Source: Pseudanabaena sp. (lineage in GTDB: Bacteria; Cyanobacteriota; Cyanobacteriia; Pseudanabaenales; Pseudanabaenaceae). Taken from it: a DNA stretch of 64,000 nucleotides. Numbering within the stretch: the stretch's first letter is position 1; each line of letters starts with the position of its first letter. Both the position numbers and the translations under genes were made by a program. Under the pieces are notes generated by a model. That model was not told where the DNA came from. It saw only the letters and a list, made by a program, of their open reading frames with translations, and made no database searches. Shown here in pieces: positions 18,240-26,850 of the stretch. The stretch covers positions 124,001 to 188,000 of the forward strand of contig QBLS01000004.1 in assembly GCA_003249015.1 (NCBI GenBank), in the 5' to 3' direction.

Positions 18240-19499
18240 TCACATTAAATGCCTCATCGTCATCTTTAAAAGATCAGCTTGAATAAATGGCTTGGTTAAG
18301 TAATCAGTTGCACCCACTAACCTTGCTCTAGCACGATCAATTAAGCCTTTGTTGCCTGTCACCATCACAATAGGGATGTCTTTGAGTGCTGAGGATTTAC
18401 GGATTAAGGTGCAAATCTGATATCCATCAACATTCGGCATTCCAATATCAAGCAAGATCAAATCTGGCTTGATAGAGTTGATTTTCATCAAGGCTTTCAT
18501 TGAATTTTGAATCAAAGTTACTTGAAAATCTTCGTCCCCTAAGTAGCTACTGATAATGCTCAGCATCGACTCACTATCATCTATACAAACAATTTTCCAT
18601 ACCTTTGATGAGTTATTGGCGAAAGCTTGAGAAATGATGGTGTCATCTTCATCCAATTCCGCAGATTCATTACAGAAAGCTTCAGAACGTTTTGCTAATA
18701 ACTCTTCAGTAGGGGCTAAATAGGTGCGAGGGAGGTTATCAAAAGGAGGTAACGCATCTCTTAGAAGGATAGAGCCGTTAGCAATCAAAGGACTAACTTG
18801 TCTGGCGATTGCTAAAGAATCCTTAGCTAATAAGGCGCTAAGTTGGCAAAAGTTAAATCCTCTTAAAATTTTGCTTAACTTCTGGACAGCTTCCGTAGAC
18901 ATTACTTTTTCTGCCGACCTTTGGCTTACCAAATACGGGCATTGGTAGGGTGAGGTAATTAGGGGCCCCAGCTTGTACCATGCTTCAAGTCGCTGAGTAA
19001 CTACTCCTAAGATCCTATCTACGGGCAAACTACAGTAAGTTTCCTGTAAGAAATGTTCGTAATGAATTCCGTTAAAATCGCCATCAGGTAAGCATAAAAA
19101 AGCTTCAATTACCTCTTGGATAATTCTGGCAATCAACTTGCCAGCCATCTGTTTTGGTAGATGATTTTCGTTAACAAGCCAAAGGATTGCTAGATACTCC
19201 ACGCAAAGCATCTCGCTAGTAACTTTGTACTTTGCCTTATCTGGCGACGGGTCGTCAAACATCAACCTTAATTGCGATCGCACCCTATCGTTTAGGGTTG
19301 GTACTTCACGGCTCAAAGCTCGCAAGTGCCTCTCGATTCTTTCAAAGCTATCTAGCGAATGAGCCGCATAGACAATTTTCCCTTGGACAACGTAAAAAGA
19401 CCAACGGACGAGATCACGCACCACATAGATGCATCCATCTCTGCTAACTTCTAAACTTTTAAGTAGAGCCTTGGCAGAATTTTGCTTAACTTTATCCAT
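18240..19499 (-). CDS. pixG: PatA-type response regulator (PixG-like), first gene of the cluster
   Basis: A 419-aa protein with an N-terminal PATAN/DUF4388-type region (ALLKSLEVSRDGCIYVVR, then WSFYVVQGKIVYAAHSLDSFERI) and a C-terminal receiver (about 300-419; IVCIDDSESM, Asp in LLDIGMPNVDG, Lys in YLTKPFI). This is the PatA/PixG layout known from cyanobacterial phototaxis clusters and heterocyst patterning. It opens the minus-strand operon of seven genes, 218 bp ahead of the first CheY; the promoter should be in the AT-rich region right of 19499. Confidence 0.87.
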   Translation of the reverse strand: MDKVKQNSAKALLKSLEVSRDGCIYVVRDLVRWSFYVVQGKIVYAAHSLDSFERIERHLRALSREVPTLNDRVRSQLRLMFDDPSPDKAKYKVTSEMLCVEYLAILWLVNENHLPKQMAGKLIARIIQEVIEAFLCLPDGDFNGIHYEHFLQETYCSLPVDRILGVVTQRLEAWYKLGPLITSPYQCPYLVSQRSAEKVMSTEAVQKLSKILRGFNFCQLSALLAKDSLAIARQVSPLIANGSILLRDALPPFDNLPRTYLAPTEELLAKRSEAFCNESAELDEDDTIISQAFANNSSKVWKIVCIDDSESMLSIISSYLGDEDFQVTLIQNSMKALMKINSIKPDLILLDIGMPNVDGYQICTLIRKSSALKDIPIVMVTGNKGLIDRARARLVGATDYLTKPFIQADLLKMTMRHLM

Positions 19500-20115
19500 A
19501 CAATCATCAATCTGAGTGGGGGGAGAGGAGTGTCTCGTTGGGATCGACTGCCAGAAACTTTGAATACCAAGTTAGAAAATGTTGCTGCCATTTACCGACT
19601 TAAAAACCCTAAAATCACTCAATCATGCAAAGCCATCCCAAAATGTTTTAGTTAAATGTTACCCATCAAAGCTCAATTTACAACAAGAATTTTCTTAAAG
19701 CTAATTTAATTAGACCTTTTAAAAAATTTATTGGGTTTTAATAGACCCATAAAAAGCCTATTTCAACTTGTACTTATACTTAATGTGAGAATATTACTTC
19801 ATAACATTTGACAAAGCCAAAAGGTTCAAGCCTTTTGGCTTAAAAAGCATTTTTATGATTAATTGAGATACTGCATATTCGGTAGGGTCAATCCAAGGTG
19901 AACATACACTTTCTAATCATAATATTACTTTACTTAATTTAGCTAACTTAATATCTACGGCTAGCCTAAGTACAGCTCTATCCTTATCATAAATAACCTA
20001 AGTAATGCTCTATATCAAAAAATAATAACTTTAAGTAACTAGACAAACATTACCGTTAAGTTAAAGCATCATCATTTTTTCTTTCCGTCATTTTTTCCTC
20101 ACAGATTGGTAGATT
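19500..20115. other. Gene-free AT-rich divergent region between pixG and the YdcF-like gene
   Basis: About 616 bp without an ORF. It should carry the pix operon promoter and the promoter of the gene at 20116. The only clear structure is a hairpin with 11-bp perfect arms (AAGCCAAAAGG / CCTTTTGGCTT) at 19814-19841. Confidence 0.55.
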
Positions 20116-20970
20116 GTGTCACTATTTTTATCAAAGCTATTACCGCTGTTTATATATCCACTAGGACTATCAATTTTGTTGATGGTAATCGTCTTAGGAA
20201 TATTTATATGGCGACCAATTTTTGGACGCGCAGGGCGATCGCCCAAAATTAGTAATGTCAGCAAATCAATAATCCTATTTCGTAAAAGTCGCATTGCTTC
20301 AGCGCTGATTGCTACCTCCCTAATGATTTTATTGGTTAGCAGCAATGAGATCTTTTCTAAGTGGTTAGTGCGATCGCTGGAATGGCAATATTTGCCAACC
20401 GCTCAACTGCCTCAAGCTGATGCGATCGTGGTTCTCGGTGGTGGAACTCGTCCAAGGATCGCCCCCCGACCTTGGTATGAAGTTAACGAAGCAGGCGATC
20501 GCATACTGTACGGGTCGTGGCTATATAAACAGGGAAAAGCACCTGTAATGATCGTTACAGGTGGACGTGCGGAGTGGTTAGGTGAAGGCGGCAACCCTGA
20601 ATCCGAAGATATGGCGGCGATCGCGGAAATGATGGGCGTTCCCAGTAGCGCCATCATTCAAGAGTCACAGTCTTTTAACACCCGTGACAATGCCACAAAT
20701 ATCAAACCAATTTTGGTTAACCGTAAAATCAGCAAGGTTTTGCTGGTGACATCGGCTTTACATATGCCCCGATCTATGGAAATTTTTCGGAAAGTAGGTA
20801 TTGAGAGCATTGCTGCGCCAACGGACTTCTTGACTGTGCAGAATGAAAATAATAAAGGCTGGGGAATAGTTATTGACCTGTTGCCTAATGTTGAAGCTTT
20901 GAGAAACACAACTAACGCCATCAAAGAATATATAGGATTAATTGTTTATCAATTGATGGGATGGGCTTGA
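20116..20970 (+). CDS. YdcF/ElyC/SanA-family membrane protein (DUF218)
   Basis: A 284-aa inner-membrane protein. Two N-terminal hydrophobic segments (about 10-32 and 55-75) are followed by the DUF218 domain: DAIVVLGGGTRPR, APVMIVTGGRAEW, SFNTRDNATNI and VLLVTSALHMPRS. ElyC and SanA in enterobacteria affect envelope integrity and lipid-II-linked sugar metabolism; the activity in cyanobacteria is unknown. The start is GTG at 20116, chosen because it leaves a complete first membrane segment. The neighbour downstream is a polysaccharide deacetylase fusion, which would fit cell-wall work. Confidence 0.82.
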   Translation: MSLFLSKLLPLFIYPLGLSILLMVIVLGIFIWRPIFGRAGRSPKISNVSKSIILFRKSRIASALIATSLMILLVSSNEIFSKWLVRSLEWQYLPTAQLPQADAIVVLGGGTRPRIAPRPWYEVNEAGDRILYGSWLYKQGKAPVMIVTGGRAEWLGEGGNPESEDMAAIAEMMGVPSSAIIQESQSFNTRDNATNIKPILVNRKISKVLLVTSALHMPRSMEIFRKVGIESIAAPTDFLTVQNENNKGWGIVIDLLPNVEALRNTTNAIKEYIGLIVYQLMGWA

Positions 20971-20992
20971 GGAAGTTGGGGCTTCGACTTCG

Positions 20993-21054
20993 CTCAGGGC
21001 TTCGGCTTCGCTCAGCCAACTTATTTGTTGGCTGAGCGAAGCCGAAGCCCTGAG
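20993..21054. repeat. Long palindrome built from the CTTCGCTCAG word
   Basis: 28-bp perfect arms around TTATTT, starting 22 bp after the preceding stop. The left arm is itself preceded by a near repeat (GCTTCGACTTCGCTCAG). A related, less perfect copy lies at 55391-55470. It could terminate the DUF218 transcript but also looks like a dispersed repeat. Confidence 0.7.
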
Positions 21055-21070
21055 CACATTAAACCCAAGT

Positions 21071-21103
21071 AGTAAATAGCGGCGCGAAGCGCCGCTATTT
21101 ACT
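21071..21103. repeat. Hairpin, cap GCGAAGC
   Basis: 13-bp perfect arms (AGTAAATAGCGGC) around 21084-21090, about 100 bp before the deacetylase start. Confidence 0.6.
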
Positions 21104-21209
21104 TCTCTTTGCGGCATAGGCGCAATGTTCATTTATTGTAAACACTTGTATCTGTGAAGTCTCTCTGATTAAATAAGCCCTAGTAATTTCAAAAAATTTA
21201 TAAATTTTT

Positions 21210-23087
21210 ATGAGCAGGGGACAAGGAAAAAACAGCGTCGCGACGATGGCTTGGGTGGTGCTGGGTTTGGCTGTCTTAGGTGGAGGGCTAGGCGCTTTGA
21301 TTGCCTCTCGACTGGTCACATATCGACCAACCCCTGAAGTCATTGCCGCCAATCAAGAAATATCTCAAGCTGAGAATCCTCTGCTAACACCCAGTAGTAC
21401 TTCAGCCGCAGGAAAGTCTTTTTGTCAATACAATGCGCTGGATTCGGTGACTGAATCTCTATATCAAATCCGCAGCCTCAATGCGATCGCCAATGATCCA
21501 TTGCCAACACTATCAGGACTGAGCAGCACAGTTAATGCGGATTTTATTGCTAGCCTTACCCCCGCAGATTTCCCCAAAATTAGCGATCGCGCCAGATCGG
21601 CAAAGATCCCTATCATCATGTATCACGACATCACCGAATCTAAAGATGTAAGTTGGGATGTCACTCCCGAAGAACTAGAAAGACATTTTCAAGCTTTGCA
21701 AGATGGCGGCTATACGCCCATCTCAATGGATACCATGGTCAATCATTTGCGGACAGGTTCACAACTTCCCGACAAGCCTGTCTTGCTAACCTTTGATGAC
21801 AACTATGTAGGTCAATACAAATACGCATTTCCACTGCTGCAAAAATATAACTATCCTGCTGTTTGGTCAGTGCATACGCGCTTTGTGGGTACTGGTGGAC
21901 AAAAGCCAAAGGCAACATGGAATCAACTGCGAGAAATGCATAAGAGTGGATTAATTACGATCGCTTCCCACACGGTTAATCACCTCAATCTCAAGGATCT
22001 CACTGATGAGCAGATCGAAAAAGAAGTTACTGAATCCAAGAAAGTGATTGAAAAGGAATTGGGGGAGAAGATTGCTTACTTTACTTACCCTGAAGGTGAC
22101 TATACCGATGTCGCTAGGGAAAAGCTGAAGAAGGCTGGCTATAAGGCGGCGCTGGCGATGAGTCTCGATCCCACTATTGAGCGATCAGCAAACGAATCAG
22201 AAGATTTAATGTCGATCATGCGATTTGGACAGTCGCGTTTTGATGAAGCGATCGCGGTCGCCTCCAGTGGAAATTCTTCCAGCCCATCACCATTCCTCAC
22301 AACTGTAAGTGACGGCTCTATTAATTTCACCACCCCCGTCGAAAAGCGCACCGTCACCATTGATGAGTTACCGCTGACCCTCGTATATGGTGGGCGTGTG
22401 GTAACAACCCATGCCGATACTCGCGCCCAAGTTGAGGAGATCTTAACCATGACTCCCAAAGCGATCGCCGCTGTAGATGGCGGCTTTTTCTCCCTTGAGC
22501 GGATTGATGGTAATACGATGATTGGTCCTGTTTTGAGCCAATTTTCGAGTAAAGCAGGAATTTTTAATAATGGCAACAAGGGCGAAAATCCTCTCTTAAA
22601 TGGTCGTCCCCTAGTATTAATCAGCCCCACCACCGTTAAATTTGTACCTTACAACGCCGCTAAGCATAACTCCCTTGAGGCAGTTAGAGCCGAACTTGCC
22701 GATGTCACCGATGCCTTTGTGGCTGCGGGTTGGCTAGTTCGCGACGGTAAGCCCCAACCTGCGGAATCCTTTGGTAAGCTTTACGGCTTTGATGCTTCAC
22801 GCGATCGCGCCTTTTGGGGGATTGATCGCTCAGGTAGACCTGCGATCGGCGTGACAATGGAAATGATTGACTCGGTAGGGCTAGGTAAAATCTTAGCGAA
22901 AGCAGGATTGCGGGAAGCGGTAATGCTGGACTCTGGAGCCAGTGCAGCCCTTGCCTATCGCGGTAAGTCAGTGATGCAGTACGAGCCACGTCCTGTCCCT
23001 CATATTGTGGCGCTGCTCCCCCCTGACCCCGTAGCCAAAGTTGAGACTGCTGAGAAACTAAATTGTCCTGTTAGCCTCAATCCCTAA
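21210..23087 (+). CDS. NodB polysaccharide deacetylase fused to a phosphodiester glycosidase (NAGPA-type) domain
   Basis: A 625-aa secreted or membrane-anchored enzyme. One N-terminal membrane segment (about 12-32) is followed by a NodB domain (about 130-335: IPIIMYHDI, metal/catalytic pair Asp196-Asp197 in LTFDDNY, His254 and His258 in SHTVNH). A second catalytic domain of the NAGPA/phosphodiester glycosidase family follows (about 375-615: AAVDGGFFS, LVLISP, RPAIGVTMEM, VMLDSGASAAL). The first would deacetylate N-acetylated sugars in peptidoglycan or exopolysaccharide; the second would cleave GlcNAc-phosphodiester-type links. A double activity on an envelope polymer is my inference. An immediate hairpin (23088-23138) ends the gene. 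Confidence 0.85.
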   Translation: MSRGQGKNSVATMAWVVLGLAVLGGGLGALIASRLVTYRPTPEVIAANQEISQAENPLLTPSSTSAAGKSFCQYNALDSVTESLYQIRSLNAIANDPLPTLSGLSSTVNADFIASLTPADFPKISDRARSAKIPIIMYHDITESKDVSWDVTPEELERHFQALQDGGYTPISMDTMVNHLRTGSQLPDKPVLLTFDDNYVGQYKYAFPLLQKYNYPAVWSVHTRFVGTGGQKPKATWNQLREMHKSGLITIASHTVNHLNLKDLTDEQIEKEVTESKKVIEKELGEKIAYFTYPEGDYTDVAREKLKKAGYKAALAMSLDPTIERSANESEDLMSIMRFGQSRFDEAIAVASSGNSSSPSPFLTTVSDGSINFTTPVEKRTVTIDELPLTLVYGGRVVTTHADTRAQVEEILTMTPKAIAAVDGGFFSLERIDGNTMIGPVLSQFSSKAGIFNNGNKGENPLLNGRPLVLISPTTVKFVPYNAAKHNSLEAVRAELADVTDAFVAAGWLVRDGKPQPAESFGKLYGFDASRDRAFWGIDRSGRPAIGVTMEMIDSVGLGKILAKAGLREAVMLDSGASAALAYRGKSVMQYEPRPVPHIVALLPPDPVAKVETAEKLNCPVSLNP

Positions 23088-23138
23088 CAAGAAACTTTTT
23101 GAAGGTGATGCAAAGCATCACCTTCAAAAAGTTTCTTG
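23088..23138 (+). terminator. Hairpin directly after the deacetylase stop, cap GCAAAGC
   Basis: 22-bp perfect arms around 23110-23116, starting at the base after the stop codon. A second palindrome with 18-bp arms (loop ACGCCGC) follows at 23160-23202. Confidence 0.65.
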
Positions 23139-23494
23139 GTTTGTTTGACAATTTTTATAAAACCCCAAGAGTGAGTAACGCCGCTACTCACTCTTGGGGT
23201 TTGCGCTTTTCATAATTAGAATTGCTGGAAAATCAGCATCACACGGAGTTATAGCAAAGCAAGAAGCTCCCTAGAAGATGAGTGGCGGCGCGAAGCGCCG
23301 CCACTCATCTTCTGGTTTTATGTCCTAAGCAAAGCAAGTAATACCAAATGAAGAAATGGAGTTGCTATTTCTTCATTTGGTATTACTTGGCTAGGATTAC
23401 GCTAGCGAGAAGCGACGCTTCGCTCCGCCTCTTACATTAGGGCTACCTATAGCTACATAGCGGTTTTAGAATAAGTAACTTAAATCTACGGTGA
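23139..23494. other. Repeat-filled gap between deacetylase and secreted protein genes
   Basis: No ORF. It holds an 18-bp-arm palindrome (23160-23202), a right-truncated family-2 element (23250-23334) whose core has 17-bp arms around GCGAAGC (23273-23313), and a 23-bp-arm palindrome with loop GGAGTTGCT (23335-23389). The promoter of the next gene should lie in the last 80 bp. Confidence 0.6.
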
Positions 23495-24784
23495 ATGCCG
23501 ATGTTTAACCAAAACCCGTTGAAGAATCTTTCTTGGTGGGGGCGATCGCTAATAGGGATAGCGATCGCCGCGATAATTATTACGATCACTATCATTCAAC
23601 CCACCAGTGCAGGGATCGCGCCCCTACCTGACCCCTACCTGACCACTGGCAAATTGGCAGAGGGCGAAAAAGTCTTCAGCGATTACCTCAAAAATAATGC
23701 CCAAGATGATAAGACCCGTTTTGGATTAGGAGTGATCCAATTTATGCGCGGTATCGAAAGGCTTTCACAATCCCTTTATCGCTATGGTACGATCCCAAGC
23801 CCACTGACTAGCTCGATCCCCATATTACGGTTGCCGATCCCGCAAAATCCTAAACCCGAAGTTTTAACCTATGACGGGTTACAACAGGTTTTCCAAACAT
23901 GGATTGACGATCTTGCGACTGTTCGCACGACGATCGCTCCGATCAAGGATCAAAATCTCAAGCTGACACTAAGGTTAGGGCTGATCCGCCTCGACCTCGA
24001 TGGCAACGGTAAGCTAGAAAATACCGATACCCTATGGCGAGTTTTTAACGCAGTTACGGGGGCTAATGTTACTGAAAAAGAAGCCCAGCAATTTCTGATT
24101 GCCTTTGATCGCGGTGATGTGTTGTGGTTGCAAGGCTATACCCACGTTTTGGGAGCGATCGCCGAATTTTTACGCGCCTACGATAGTCGGGAGCTATTTG
24201 CAGCCTGCGCTCACCTCTTTTTCCAAAAGGTAGATACTCCACATAAAGCATGGCTATCCACCAAGCCCTCTAAGACCGATGACTACAGTCCTAATTTCCC
24301 TGAAATTTTAGATGTCGTTGCTGCCGTTCACCTCGCCAAGTTTCCTCTAGTCGAGCCGCAACGGATGACCACGATCCTTAGTCATATGAAGTCAGTTATC
24401 AGTCTCAGCCGCGAGTCTTGGAAATCGATTCTTGCCGAAACTGACAATGATCGCGAATGGATTCCCAATCCTAAGCAATTGTCCGTAATTCCCGATGTGC
24501 GGGTAACGAGCGAGATGGTTAGTTCTTGGCAAAAATCCCTAAATGAGATTGATACAATTTTAGCGGGTAAGAACAATCTACCCTTTTGGCGCGATCCCCA
24601 GTTAAGTATCAATTTTGCCCGTATCTTTACAGAACCACGCAACTTTGACCTTATCGGCTGGTTCCAAGGTACAGCCGCCACACCTTACCTTGAAAAAGGC
24701 AAAGTCACAGACATGAGAGTGTGGGACGAAATGGTTCGTGCCTTCGGCAGTGATCTCTTTAACTTTGTCGTTTGGTTTAACTAA
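23495..24784 (+). CDS. Secreted protein of unknown function with EF-hand-like loop
   Basis: A 429-aa protein with an N-terminal hydrophobic signal (SLIGIAIAAIIITITIIQPTSAGI) that predicts export, cleaved or anchored. The mature part begins with a TPR-like stretch (GKLAEGEKVFSDYL) and contains an acidic loop DLDGNGKLENTD near residue 170 that resembles a calcium-binding EF-hand loop. I do not recognise a catalytic motif. Similar proteins are, as far as I recall, annotated only as hypothetical. The ATG at 23495 is used; a second ATG two codons later is equally possible. The gene is flanked by repeat-rich gaps and looks monocistronic. Confidence 0.7.
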   Translation: MPMFNQNPLKNLSWWGRSLIGIAIAAIIITITIIQPTSAGIAPLPDPYLTTGKLAEGEKVFSDYLKNNAQDDKTRFGLGVIQFMRGIERLSQSLYRYGTIPSPLTSSIPILRLPIPQNPKPEVLTYDGLQQVFQTWIDDLATVRTTIAPIKDQNLKLTLRLGLIRLDLDGNGKLENTDTLWRVFNAVTGANVTEKEAQQFLIAFDRGDVLWLQGYTHVLGAIAEFLRAYDSRELFAACAHLFFQKVDTPHKAWLSTKPSKTDDYSPNFPEILDVVAAVHLAKFPLVEPQRMTTILSHMKSVISLSRESWKSILAETDNDREWIPNPKQLSVIPDVRVTSEMVSSWQKSLNEIDTILAGKNNLPFWRDPQLSINFARIFTEPRNFDLIGWFQGTAATPYLEKGKVTDMRVWDEMVRAFGSDLFNFVVWFN

Positions 24785-25188
24785 TTTGAGGAGTAAAGAT
24801 CAATACTGCGTGTTGTTCTTTAAGTAACTAGGCGCAATTTAAAGATAAATCCCTAAGCCCTGTGGTGCACGCGCAGCGTGCACCACAGGGCTTAAGTTTT
24901 AATTATGTCCAACTACTTAGTTAATCGAAGCTGTAGCCACTAATTGCATTAGGACAAATACAACCCAAGAAGCAAGTAGTGGCGCGAAGCTCCGCAGCCA
25001 CGCGTCGAAGTTTGTTTCCGCCCGCGAAGCGGGCGGAAACAAACTTTGATGTTCAATATGAGAATTGTTGGAAAATCACAAACGGGCTTTACAGATCAGA
25101 GTTAAATTTGCTAACCTAGATACTCGCCGCTTAAATTCGCGCCAAACTACAGCATAATTAAGAACAATACTTTGCTACATAAATAAGC
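24785..25188. other. Gap with element copy and capped hairpins upstream of rpsU
   Basis: No ORF. It holds a family-1 element (24821-24919) and a 16-bp-arm palindrome closed by GCGAAGC (25008-25046). The rpsU promoter should lie after about 25060. Confidence 0.6.
24821..24919. repeat. MITE-like element, family 1 (copy a, 99 bp)
   Basis: Left end TAAGTAACTAGGCGCAATTT, right end ...AATTATGTCCAACTACTTA (inverted, degenerate). The core is a 17-bp-arm palindrome closed by GCGCAGC (24871-24877). Confidence 0.7.
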
Positions 25189-25380
25189 ATGACTCAAATA
25201 ATCGTTGGTGAAAATGAAGGGATTGAATCGGCTTTGCGTCGTTTCAAGAAAAAAATCCAAAAGGCTGGTTTACTAGCAGATATTCGTCGCTGTCAGTATC
25301 ACGAAACAGCAGGCGAAAAACGCAAGCGTAAAGCTGAAAATGCCAAGCGTCGCGGACGTTTCCGTCGTCGCGATAGCTAA
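25189..25380 (+). CDS. rpsU: 30S ribosomal protein S21
   Basis: A 63-aa basic protein of the small ribosomal subunit that helps initiation by acting near the anti-Shine-Dalgarno region. The sequence is typical: [17 protein letters not shown], then the Arg/Lys-rich tail ending GRFRRRDS. It is monocistronic and followed immediately by the best intrinsic terminator in the window. Confidence 0.97.
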   Translation: MTQIIVGENEGIESALRRFKKKIQKAGLLADIRRCQYHETAGEKRKRKAENAKRRGRFRRRDS

Positions 25381-25384
25381 AAAT

Positions 25385-25413
25385 AAAAAAGGAGCGCATT
25401 GCGCTCCTTTTTT
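25385..25413 (+). terminator. rpsU intrinsic terminator
   Basis: 11-bp perfect arms (AAAAAAGGAGC / GCTCCTTTTTT) around GCATTGC with a T-tract: a textbook bidirectional Rho-independent terminator. It shares the GC-NNN-GC cap with the repeat hairpins. Confidence 0.9.
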
Positions 25414-25418
25414 ATTAG

Positions 25419-25447
25419 AGAAAAGCGCTGCAAAGCAGCGCTTTTCT
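25419..25447. repeat. Second hairpin between rpsU and the nuclease gene, cap GCAAAGC
   Basis: 11-bp perfect arms (AGAAAAGCGCT) around 25430-25436, lying between two convergent genes. Confidence 0.6.
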
Positions 25448-25451
25448 GTGA

Positions 25452-26069
25452 TCAGTATCCAACACCTAGCAATTTATTTTCTTTGCGAAATTGGCTAGGA
25501 AGCATGACATCAGTACCATTTGCCCAAATTCCCAAACGCTCAGCTTGAGCCTTGGCTTCAATCTCTTCATAGCCTTGACAGTCCCTTTCTTGCAGGCGAT
25601 CGTAGTGGGCTAGCCCCAGAGATAGCATGACTTTGTTGGCAACTTGACCGCCCGCTAGGACTTCGCCCGTATAGCGACCAAACTTATCTTTTTTGAAGAC
25701 CCTTACATAAACCTCTTCATCGTTAAGAAAATTTTGTAAAATTTTACGCGCTTGCTCTCCCCCAGACTGTAATAGCTCAGGTGCATCAATACAGGCAAGA
25801 TGCACCTTAGTTTTGATGCCGCGTTCAACAAGGGTGATATTGTCACCATCGAAGACCCTAACCGCAAATGAAGCCGCCCATAATGGCTGAGTTGCGATCG
25901 CCAAACAAGCTAAGTTAACAATCAGAATTACAAATAATGACTTTACCGTAAAGTAAAACCCAAATTTTTGCTGGCGCGGCTTCGCCGCGCCAGCAAAATT
26001 TTGGGTTTTTATTAAATCGCGTAACCCCAATCGATACCACTGACTAGCCAAAAAACGGACAAAGAACAT
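25452..26069 (-). CDS. Thermonuclease-family (SNase-like) exported nuclease with altered active-site Arg
   Basis: A 205-aa protein. After an unusual N-terminal stretch comes a signal-type segment (SLFVILIVNLACLAIATQPLWA) and then the OB-fold nuclease: VRVFDGDNI, the Asp/Glu site in CIDAPEL, Glu in GGEQARK, and the second Arg in DKFGRYTGEV. In micrococcal nuclease Arg35 precedes the metal Asp; here that position reads VHLACIDAPE, with His in place of Arg. The ATG at 26069 is the only good start, and the coding region between it and the signal contains a 24-bp-arm repeat palindrome (25955-26009). If translation starts there, about 40 residues precede the signal segment. Confidence 0.75.
   Translation of the reverse strand: MFFVRFLASQWYRLGLRDLIKTQNFAGAAKPRQQKFGFYFTVKSLFVILIVNLACLAIATQPLWAASFAVRVFDGDNITLVERGIKTKVHLACIDAPELLQSGGEQARKILQNFLNDEEVYVRVFKKDKFGRYTGEVLAGGQVANKVMLSLGLAHYDRLQERDCQGYEEIEAKAQAERLGIWANGTDVMLPSQFRKENKLLGVGY
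25955..26009. repeat. Palindrome inside the nuclease reading frame, cap GCTTCGC
   Basis: 24-bp arms with one mismatch around 25979-25985, encoding residues near NFAGAAKPRQQ. It is the same kind of palindrome found in the gaps. Confidence 0.75.
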
Positions 26070-26110
26070 TTAATAATCTTTACTTTTTTTAATAACTCCA
26101 ATCTTACAGC

Positions 26111-26195
26111 TAAGTAACTAGGCGCAATTAAATATAAAACCCTAAAACTTTTGGCGCACGCTGCACTAGTGCCACAGGATTTACCTAGCTACTTT
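26111..26195. repeat. Degenerate family-1 element (copy b)
   Basis: The left end TAAGTAACTAGGCGCAATTA is intact and the right end reads ACCTAGCTACTT. The core palindrome has decayed. Confidence 0.6.
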
Positions 26196-26250
26196 TAGAG
26201 AGTAATAGCGGCGTGAATAGCCCAAAAATGAAAGCGTTGCTAAGCCACGT

Positions 26251-26751
26251 TTAAGTCGCGGCGATCGAAAACTCACCACGGCACTTTGCACCACCATCGG
26301 CAATTACTAGCTCATGCAGGGTAAATTCATCGCCCAACTTATGCAGCAGCATCTCTAGTAGATCTCGAATTTGCGGATCGGTAGTGACCATCGGCGGCTT
26401 GTCAGAGGCTATCGCTTCTAAAAAAATTGGTGACTGGAGGCAGTTTTGGAAATCTTCAGATGTTAATTCCACATTCATCAAAACGCGAATGGGATCGAGC
26501 AACCGTAATGCTTCGCCTCTAAGGATTTGAGAAATATTGAGATGAATCGCTTCAGCACAAAAATCAACATTGGTGATAGCCAAACCTTGATATCTAATTC
26601 CTGAACCAATTACCGATGCTTTAGGAATATCCCCACTCAAAATTTGGCGACTCTTACCAAATACTTCGATCTCTAACGTATCAATATGTTCGACCTGCGA
26701 TCGCAACCATAGTTTAATAATAGGAATTAGAGCCGAGCTAACCAAAGACAT
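26251..26751 (-). CDS. DUF2993-family protein
   Basis: A 166-aa protein of the DUF2993 family, common in cyanobacteria and actinobacteria. It has a hydrophobic start (SSALIPIIKLWL) and the repeated beta-rich pattern typical of the family (LEIEVFGKSRQILSGDIPKASVIG, then GLAITNVDFCAEAI). The actinobacterial relative LmeA is an envelope mannosyl-related protein; no function is established here. It is divergent from the sigma factor gene with a 99-bp gap. Confidence 0.75.
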   Translation of the reverse strand: MSLVSSALIPIIKLWLRSQVEHIDTLEIEVFGKSRQILSGDIPKASVIGSGIRYQGLAITNVDFCAEAIHLNISQILRGEALRLLDPIRVLMNVELTSEDFQNCLQSPIFLEAIASDKPPMVTTDPQIRDLLEMLLHKLGDEFTLHELVIADGGAKCRGEFSIAAT

Positions 26752-26850
26752 AGATTTATTGAACCGATTTTATTGAACCAAGCCAAAGCTTTGACAGTCA
26801 AAATTATTACAGAGATTAGGTATAGATGCTCTCATGGATATTCACCTTAA

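Noticed and set aside
22139-22633. 164-codon frame on the minus strand opposite the deacetylase fusion
   Set aside because: Antisense to conserved catalytic sequence, with basic, low-complexity-looking translation; no independent support.
23160-23389. All palindromes in this gap as members of the GC-NNN-GC class
   Set aside because: The stems at 23160-23202 (loop ACGCCGC) and 23335-23389 (loop GGAGTTGCT) do not follow the rule and were left out of the class.
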